NCBI GenBank assembly: GCA_949285785.1
Contig: CASEAG010000002.1
Coordinates: forward strand, 62,001 to 126,000
DNA length: 64,000 nucleotides
Origin: an uncultured Spirochaetales bacterium
Lineage (GTDB): Bacteria; Spirochaetota; Spirochaetia; Sphaerochaetales; Sphaerochaetaceae
Reading direction: 5' to 3'
A program made the translations under genes and the position numbers. Shown one piece after another: positions 59,752-64,000 of this stretch. How positions within the stretch are numbered: the first letter of the stretch is position 1; each line of letters begins with the position of its first letter. The notes beneath the pieces were generated by a model. It saw nothing but the letters and a program-made list of their open reading frames with translations. It was not told the origin of the DNA and made no database searches.

Positions 59752-60846
59752 TCAGCGGATGGCCAGCTCCGTGTCGATGTCGAAGAACTTTGCCTTGTCC
59801 ATGTTCGGAATCAGGCTGATCTTCTCGTCGATGTTCGGGATGACCGTTCCGTCGATCTTTCCGATGACCTTCGCCGTGCTGGTGGCGATGTAGACGTGGG
59901 TCTCTGCACCGAGAGGCTCGACGACGGACACATGTCCATCGATCGTCTTTCCGGGCTGCGGGGTGTGGGTGAACTCCACATCCTCAGGCCTGATGCCGTA
60001 GGTGACCTGCTTGCCGACGTAGGGCTTGAGGACCTTGGCCTGCGCCTCGGTGACATAGAGCGTGAACGTACCCTCGTCCACGTAGACTCCCTTCTCGTCC
60101 TCCTTGACGGCGACGTTGACGAAGTTCATGGGTGGGCTTCCGATGAATCCGGCGACGAACTTGTTGTCCGGGTTGTTGTACAGCTCGAGCGGTCCGCCGA
60201 TCTGCTGGATGACACCGAGCTTCATGACGACGATCTTGTCGGCCATCGTGAGGGCCTCGACCTGGTCGTGAGTGACGTAGATCATCGTCGCCTTCAGCCT
60301 GTGGTGAAGGCCGCTGATCTCGGCTCTCATCTGGACACGGAGCTTCGCGTCGAGGTTGGAAAGCGGCTCGTCGAAGAGGAAGACCTTCGGCTGGCGGACG
60401 ATTGCACGTCCGACTGCGACACGCTGGCGCTGTCCACCGGAGAGGGCCTTCGGCTTTCTCTCGAGCAGCTGCTCGATGTCGAGGATCTTGGCGGCCTCCC
60501 TGACGCGCTTGTCGATCTCGGCCTTGTCGAACTTCCTGATCTTCAGTCCGAACGCCATGTTGTCATAGACGGTCATGTGCGGATAGAGAGCGTAGTTCTG
60601 GAAGACCATTGCGATGTCCCTGTCCTTCGGGGGAACGTCGTTGACGACCTTTCCATCGATGGTGAGGGTTCCGGAAGAGATGTCTTCAAGACCGGCGATC
60701 ATTCTCAGGGTGGTGGACTTTCCACAGCCCGAAGGACCGACGAGGACGACGAACTCCTGGTCTTCGATGTCGATGTTGACATTGTCGACCGCCTTGACTC
60801 CGCCATCGTAAATCTTGCAGATGTTCTCAAGCTTTACTGTTGCCAT
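59752..60846 (-). CDS. ugpC: Sugar ABC importer ATPase, UgpC/MsmK/MalK type
   Basis: 364 residues: Walker A GPSGCGKST, signature LSGGQRQRVAVGRA, Walker B VFLFDEPLSNLDAKL and the MalK-type C-terminal regulatory domain (from ~ residue 240, GIRPEDVEF). No permease or binding protein is nearby, so this is probably a shared ATPase that serves several sugar importers elsewhere, as MsmK does. AAAAGGAGAAAA precedes the ATG; TAGAAT (60871-60876, minus) is the likely -10. Divergent from tetR. Confidence 0.95.
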   Translation of the reverse strand: MATVKLENICKIYDGGVKAVDNVNIDIEDQEFVVLVGPSGCGKSTTLRMIAGLEDISSGTLTIDGKVVNDVPPKDRDIAMVFQNYALYPHMTVYDNMAFGLKIRKFDKAEIDKRVREAAKILDIEQLLERKPKALSGGQRQRVAVGRAIVRQPKVFLFDEPLSNLDAKLRVQMRAEISGLHHRLKATMIYVTHDQVEALTMADKIVVMKLGVIQQIGGPLELYNNPDNKFVAGFIGSPPMNFVNVAVKEDEKGVYVDEGTFTLYVTEAQAKVLKPYVGKQVTYGIRPEDVEFTHTPQPGKTIDGHVSVVEPLGAETHVYIATSTAKVIGKIDGTVIPNIDEKISLIPNMDKAKFFDIDTELAIR

Positions 60847-60944
60847 TGTCCTGGTTTTCTCCTTTTTGAAATTCTATGGCACCAGTATGTGGGAGAAATC
60901 CGGCCAAATAAAGGGAAATCTTTTCGAGTGTGTGCTGTTTTTCG

Positions 60945-60974
60945 TTGAAAAATGCCGGAAAAAGGCATTATGCT
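60945..60974 (+). promoter_or_regulatory. tetR promoter with a palindrome filling the spacer
   Basis: TTGAAA (60945-60950), an 18-base spacer and TATGCT (60969-60974). The spacer holds AATGCC (60951-60956), 7 bases, GGCATT (60964-60969), a perfect inverted repeat of 19 bases. A bound TetR dimer here would block polymerase; autoregulation is inferred. Confidence 0.5.
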
Positions 60975-61010
60975 GACTAAAAAGACGAATGTGGTCAAAA
61001 AGAGGTCGCA

Positions 61011-61598
61011 ATGCCGAAGAAGTACACCGATGTCCAGAAGGAGAACATAAGAAGGGATCTGCGCGCGATGGCCGAGCGGAGCCTGTTCCACAAGGGTGTC
61101 AAGGACACCAGCGTCGACGAGCTGGTCAAGGCCGTCGGCATACCAAAGGGCACGTTCTACTTGTTCTATGGATCCAAGGAGGAGCTGTATCAGGACGTGA
61201 TGGTGGCCTTCCGGGCCCAGATGCAGGAGGAGATGCTGGCCATGCTGCAGGAGCTCGACGAGAACCATATCGTCACAAGTCTGACCACGGTGTTCGGCCA
61301 TCTCGTGAAGAACATATACGAACGCGGGATATTCAAGCTTCTTGACAGGCGGACTGCACGTCTGATTTCCCGCTCCTGTCCGGAGGATGTGATGGCCCGG
61401 GAGCAGAAGGCCCTGATGGACTTCTTCCGCGAGCTGTTCGGCTACTTCGCCATAGAGGACGAGTCGGACATAGCCGGATTCGACGAGGCCTTTCTTGCAA
61501 TAGTCTATTCAATGGACAGGGCGGGGGACATGGAAAGGCCCCTGGATGCATATGGACTGCTTCTCAGGGGCCTAATGCTTCAGCTTGTAGGCGAGTGA
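61011..61598 (+). CDS. TetR-family transcriptional regulator
   Basis: 195 residues. Residues ~10-55 are the TetR helix-turn-helix (MAERSLFHKGVKDTSVDELVKAVGIPKGTFYLFYGSKEELYQDV), followed by an all-helical ligand domain. An AGAGGTC site lies close to the ATG. The gene stands between divergent ugpC and a convergent CNNM gene, and the spacer palindrome suggests that it controls itself and perhaps ugpC 120 bases away. The ligand is unknown. Confidence 0.92.
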   Translation: MPKKYTDVQKENIRRDLRAMAERSLFHKGVKDTSVDELVKAVGIPKGTFYLFYGSKEELYQDVMVAFRAQMQEEMLAMLQELDENHIVTSLTTVFGHLVKNIYERGIFKLLDRRTARLISRSCPEDVMAREQKALMDFFRELFGYFAIEDESDIAGFDEAFLAIVYSMDRAGDMERPLDAYGLLLRGLMLQLVGE

Positions 61599-61601
61599 GG
61601 G

Positions 61602-62966
61602 CTATTCTCCCTTTCTGGACTCGTCCTTGCGCTCGTCCTGCGCGCCTTCACCGGTCTTCTCGATCTTCTCGACAATCGCCTCGACGATCCTCTTGTCCTC
61701 GACCCTGGTGACCGTTATGCGCAAATCATTGATCTCGATGGTGAACGTCTGCCCGTCCTCGGGAATCTCGTGCAGGCAGGAGAACACCATGCCACCGACC
61801 GTATCGTAGTCGCCTTCGTCGGGTATGTCGACGTCAAGCTCCTTCTCAAGATCCTCGATCGAGAGCGTGCCGGAAACGCGCCAGCGGTTGTCGCCGAGCT
61901 TTTCGATCTCCGGGGCCTCCGCCTCGTCGAACTCGTCGTAGATGTTGCCCACGATCTCCTCCAGAAGATCCTCGAGGGTTATGATGCCGCGCGTCTCGCC
62001 GTATTCGTCGATGACGATCGCGATATGGACCTTCTTCTTCTGCATGTCGCTGAACAGCTGGTCGGCCTTGATCGATTCGGGCACGAAGTAGGCGGAGCGC
62101 AGCATCTGGCGAACGGTCTTCTTGTGCGGCTCGTTGATGTTCAGCAGGAAGTCGCGTGCATTGAGGATTCCAATGACGTTGTTGATGTCGTCCTCGTATA
62201 CGGGATAGCGGGAGTTGCCGCTCTCCTTGATCGTGTCCAGTATGGTCTTCTCGTCCTCGTCGACGTCGAAGTAGTTCACGTCCCCGATGCGGGTCATGAT
62301 CTCGCTGACGCGGATGTCATTGAACTCGAAGATGTTCTGGATCATCTCCTTCTCGTCCTCTTCGATGGTGCCGGAGTCGCCACCGGACTCGACCATCATC
62401 CTGATCTCCGCCTCAGAGACCGCGTCGTCCTCGCTGCTGGTCTTCAGATGAAGCATCCTGAGGATGAGGTTGGTCGCGCTGCTGGTCAGCCAGATGACCG
62501 GCTTGAGGATCGTGGATATCGCCACGAGCAGCTTGAGGAAGATCCTGGCCATCTCGTAGCTCTTCTGCTGCGCGATGCGCTTTGGTACGAGTTCGCCGAA
62601 GATGATCGTGACTATGGTCAGTATGATCGTGATGACCACGACCGAGATGCTGTTCAGGGTGGAGTAGGGGATTCCCGTCAAGCCGAGCGAGATCAGCCAG
62701 TCGGTCAGTGGCTCCGACAGACTGTCCGCCGCGAATGCGGATCCGAGGAATCCGGACAGCGAAATCGCCACCTGGATCGCCGAAAGGAACCCTGCGGGGT
62801 TCTCAAGCATCTTGAGTAGCCGCCTTGCCGCCTTGTCCCCTTCCTCGTCGAGCATCTTCAGCTTCGTCGAGTTGAGTGACACCATGGCCATCTCGAGGCC
62901 TGCGAAGACCGCGTTGATCGCTATGAACACGGCCTGTATCAACAATTGTCTGGGTACTGAAATCAT
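61602..62966 (-). CDS. CNNM/CorC-type membrane protein (DUF21, CBS pair, CorC_HlyC domain)
   Basis: 454 residues: DUF21 membrane domain (three helices, residues ~1-170), two CBS domains (~200-320) and the C-terminal CorC_HlyC domain (VHIAIVIDEYGETRGIITLEDLLEEIVGNIYDEFD). Relatives export Mg or Co or serve as hemolysin-like proteins (TlyC, YrkA). Which role applies is not shown. It is convergent with tetR, only three bases apart. An AAGGAG lies 13 bases before ATG 62966, a rather long spacing. Confidence 0.9.
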   Translation of the reverse strand: MISVPRQLLIQAVFIAINAVFAGLEMAMVSLNSTKLKMLDEEGDKAARRLLKMLENPAGFLSAIQVAISLSGFLGSAFAADSLSEPLTDWLISLGLTGIPYSTLNSISVVVITIILTIVTIIFGELVPKRIAQQKSYEMARIFLKLLVAISTILKPVIWLTSSATNLILRMLHLKTSSEDDAVSEAEIRMMVESGGDSGTIEEDEKEMIQNIFEFNDIRVSEIMTRIGDVNYFDVDEDEKTILDTIKESGNSRYPVYEDDINNVIGILNARDFLLNINEPHKKTVRQMLRSAYFVPESIKADQLFSDMQKKKVHIAIVIDEYGETRGIITLEDLLEEIVGNIYDEFDEAEAPEIEKLGDNRWRVSGTLSIEDLEKELDVDIPDEGDYDTVGGMVFSCLHEIPEDGQTFTIEINDLRITVTRVEDKRIVEAIVEKIEKTGEGAQDERKDESRKGE

Positions 62967-63056
62967 TCTATCTCGTATGCTCCTTTATCTTTTCATATGT
63001 CTTGCGAGTCGTATGTTCCGTCGTTGCGGAATGCGCTCTCACAGGAGCATGTCGAG

Positions 63057-63173
63057 ATGTACGCGATGGATCAGATGATGACGACTACTGTACGGGTCGT
63101 CTTGGGATTCACACTTTGGCTCATTGCCAGGGCCTTCGTCCACTTGTTCTTGAAACTCCTCGAAGTCGAATGA
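63057..63173 (+). CDS. Candidate small single-helix membrane protein
   Basis: 38 codons starting MYAMDQMM, then one hydrophobic stretch (VRVVLGFTLWLIARAFVHL) followed by a charged end. AGGAG (63043-63047) is nine bases before the ATG. The frame is open further back to ATG 62997, giving 58 residues, but there is no ribosome site there. It fits a one-helix inner-membrane peptide between the CNNM and ATPase genes. Codon use is unremarkable and no family is recognised, so it could be a chance ORF. Confidence 0.35.
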   Translation: MYAMDQMMTTTVRVVLGFTLWLIARAFVHLFLKLLEVE

Positions 63174-63261
63174 TATGGCAATATGATATTGTCCCACGCC
63201 TTGCATCGTCAAGAGAAGCGGGCCGCATTCGCCGTGGGGCGATTTTTCCACCCTCTTCTTC

Positions 63262-63289
63262 TTGCACCGGACCGACGGCATGCTATAAT
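63262..63289 (+). promoter_or_regulatory. Promoter of the P-loop ATPase gene
   Basis: Extended -10 TGCTATAAT (63281-63289) with a perfect TATAAT; TTGCAC (63262-63267) is a weak -35 at 16 bases. Confidence 0.6.
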
Positions 63290-63318
63290 TGAGCAAACGA
63301 AATGCGGAGGTACAGCAT

Positions 63319-64000
63319 ATGGATATCCAAGAACTGAACAAGATCAGCCCGCTGCGCGTATTCGACGATGCCATCAACGGTGGCCTTGGAAGAGGCAACC
63401 TTGGTGTCATTGTCTCCCGACACGGCGTAGGTAAGACGGCATGTCTGGTCCATCTCGCCACCGACAAGCTCATGAGGGGCGAGCACGTGATCCACGTCTC
63501 CTTCTCCGGCAACGTCGAGCACGTGATGAACTGGTACAAGGAGGTATTCAGGGAGATCGCCGAGATCCAGAGCCTCGACGATGCCCATAACGTCTATTCA
63601 AGCATTCTGACCAACAGGGTCGTGATGAACTTCTCCCAGTCCCAGATCTCGGTGGAGAAGGTCCTCTCATCGCTCAAGAGCCTGATCGAGCAGGGCGCAT
63701 TCGCCGCCGACGCGATCCTCTTCGACGGCTACAAGCTGACGCTTGCCGACGAGGACGACATCGTCAAGATCAGACAGTTCGCAAAGGAGATGAACCTCGA
63801 GGTGTGGTTCAGCGTGTCGCCGGTCAACCCCGACGTGGTGTACGACGAGTACGGAGTGCCTTCCTCCCTCGAGAAATACTATTCATATATCGATGTGCTT
63901 GTCGGCCTGAGGTACCAGGAGGCGATCGACAAGGTCGTCATGACGGTCGTTCGCGCCCATGGCAAGGAAGTGACCAAGCCCATGCAGGTCAAGCTCGACC
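63319..64000 (+). CDS. RecA/KaiC-like P-loop ATPase, N-terminal part (gene leaves the window)
   Basis: 227 residues are visible, open to the edge. The start is ATG 63319, eight bases after GGAGG. After NGGLGRGNLGVI the Walker A loop is SRHGVGKT (residues 33-40), in which the first Gly is Ser. A Walker B-like strand AAILFDGY-type (DAILFDGYKL) follows. The GGLGRGN entry to the loop resembles RecA/Rad55/KaiC proteins, which act in DNA or circadian signalling, or as ATP-dependent switches in archaea. I do not recognise a named family. A strong extended -10 lies in front. Function unknown. Confidence 0.8.
   Translation, partial: MDIQELNKISPLRVFDDAINGGLGRGNLGVIVSRHGVGKTACLVHLATDKLMRGEHVIHVSFSGNVEHVMNWYKEVFREIAEIQSLDDAHNVYSSILTNRVVMNFSQSQISVEKVLSSLKSLIEQGAFAADAILFDGYKLTLADEDDIVKIRQFAKEMNLEVWFSVSPVNPDVVYDEYGVPSSLEKYYSYIDVLVGLRYQEAIDKVVMTVVRAHGKEVTKPMQVKLD

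Larger units (their letters stand above)
62967..63318. other. Intergenic region of ~350 bases holding one small ORF and a promoter
   Basis: The only features supported are the candidate small membrane protein at 63057-63173 and the promoter at 63262-63289. No RNA gene or repeat was recognised. Confidence 0.5.

Noticed and set aside
63039-63539. A 166-codon minus-strand ORF across the start of the P-loop ATPase
   Set aside because: It runs antisense through the ATPase promoter and coding start, has no ribosome site, and looks like noise; the plus-strand gene has a strong promoter and motif.

Overview
The window is a stretch of bacterial chromosome, GC-rich by eye, packed with genes on both strands in short operons. 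It most likely comes from a spirochaete (Spirochaetota, perhaps Sphaerochaetaceae or a treponeme relative). The reasons are a phenylalanyl-tRNA synthetase pair of the archaeal/eukaryotic type, an mglBAC operon whose MglB has the permuted domain order reported for Treponema pallidum MglB-2, several short outer-membrane barrel proteins with treponeme-like signal peptides, a UPF0164/FadL-like protein, and substrate-binding proteins with the VFAGG-type signal-peptide end common in treponemes. The lineage is inferred from gene content; no rRNA or other phylogenetic marker was analysed.

Layout. 1-5.8 kb: 3' end of an M3 peptidase, rumA-type rRNA methylase, cutC, convergent rlmN, a small barrel protein, a HAD phosphatase and a Cys-rich DUF3795-like protein. 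5.9-10.5 kb (minus): tRNA-Pro, then hslO-rlmKL-outer-membrane protein. 10.5-16.7 kb (minus): mglBAC sugar importer, yitT and a LOG-family gene. 16.8-21.8 kb: an outer-membrane protein with a structured leader, a Fic protein, a spirochaetal unknown, a TRIC-type channel, an alanyl-tRNA editing protein and a VTT membrane protein. 21.8-25.7 kb (minus): purine genes hpt, a second phosphoribosyltransferase, purA, purB. 25.8-41.3 kb (mostly plus): flavin reductase, fused 2-oxoacid dehydrogenase E1, pheST, tRNA-Gly, a small regulator, a NifX-like protein, lipoprotein plus FadL-like protein, manA, exonuclease, PAP2, lnt and a family 20 hexosaminidase. 41.5-56.3 kb (minus): tRNA-Asp, a MarR-controlled heterodimeric ABC exporter, minimal sufCB, a complete sugar PTS (crr-ptsI-ptsH-IICB), an amino-acid ABC importer with two binding proteins, and a MATE exporter. 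56.4-64 kb: lysC, a group II intron placed just behind the lysC terminator, ugpC, a TetR regulator, a CNNM/CorC membrane protein and the start of an unfamiliar P-loop ATPase.

The metabolic picture is an anaerobic sugar user. Galactose/glucose enters through Mgl, amino sugars probably through the hexosaminidase and the PTS, mannose-6-P through ManA, and purines and amino acids are salvaged or imported. The only mobile element seen is the group II intron. No CRISPR array, prophage or recognisable defence island is present.

The most notable observations are: (1) the permuted MglB next to an MglC with an extra N-terminal charged helical region of about 215 residues; (2) a recurring arrangement in which a -10 hexamer sits only 6-10 bases before a start codon with no Shine-Dalgarno sequence, suggesting that leaderless transcripts are common in this genome; (3) a 10-codon leader ORF coupled to an outer-membrane protein gene; and (4) well-formed operator candidates at the marR, tetR and mgl promoters.
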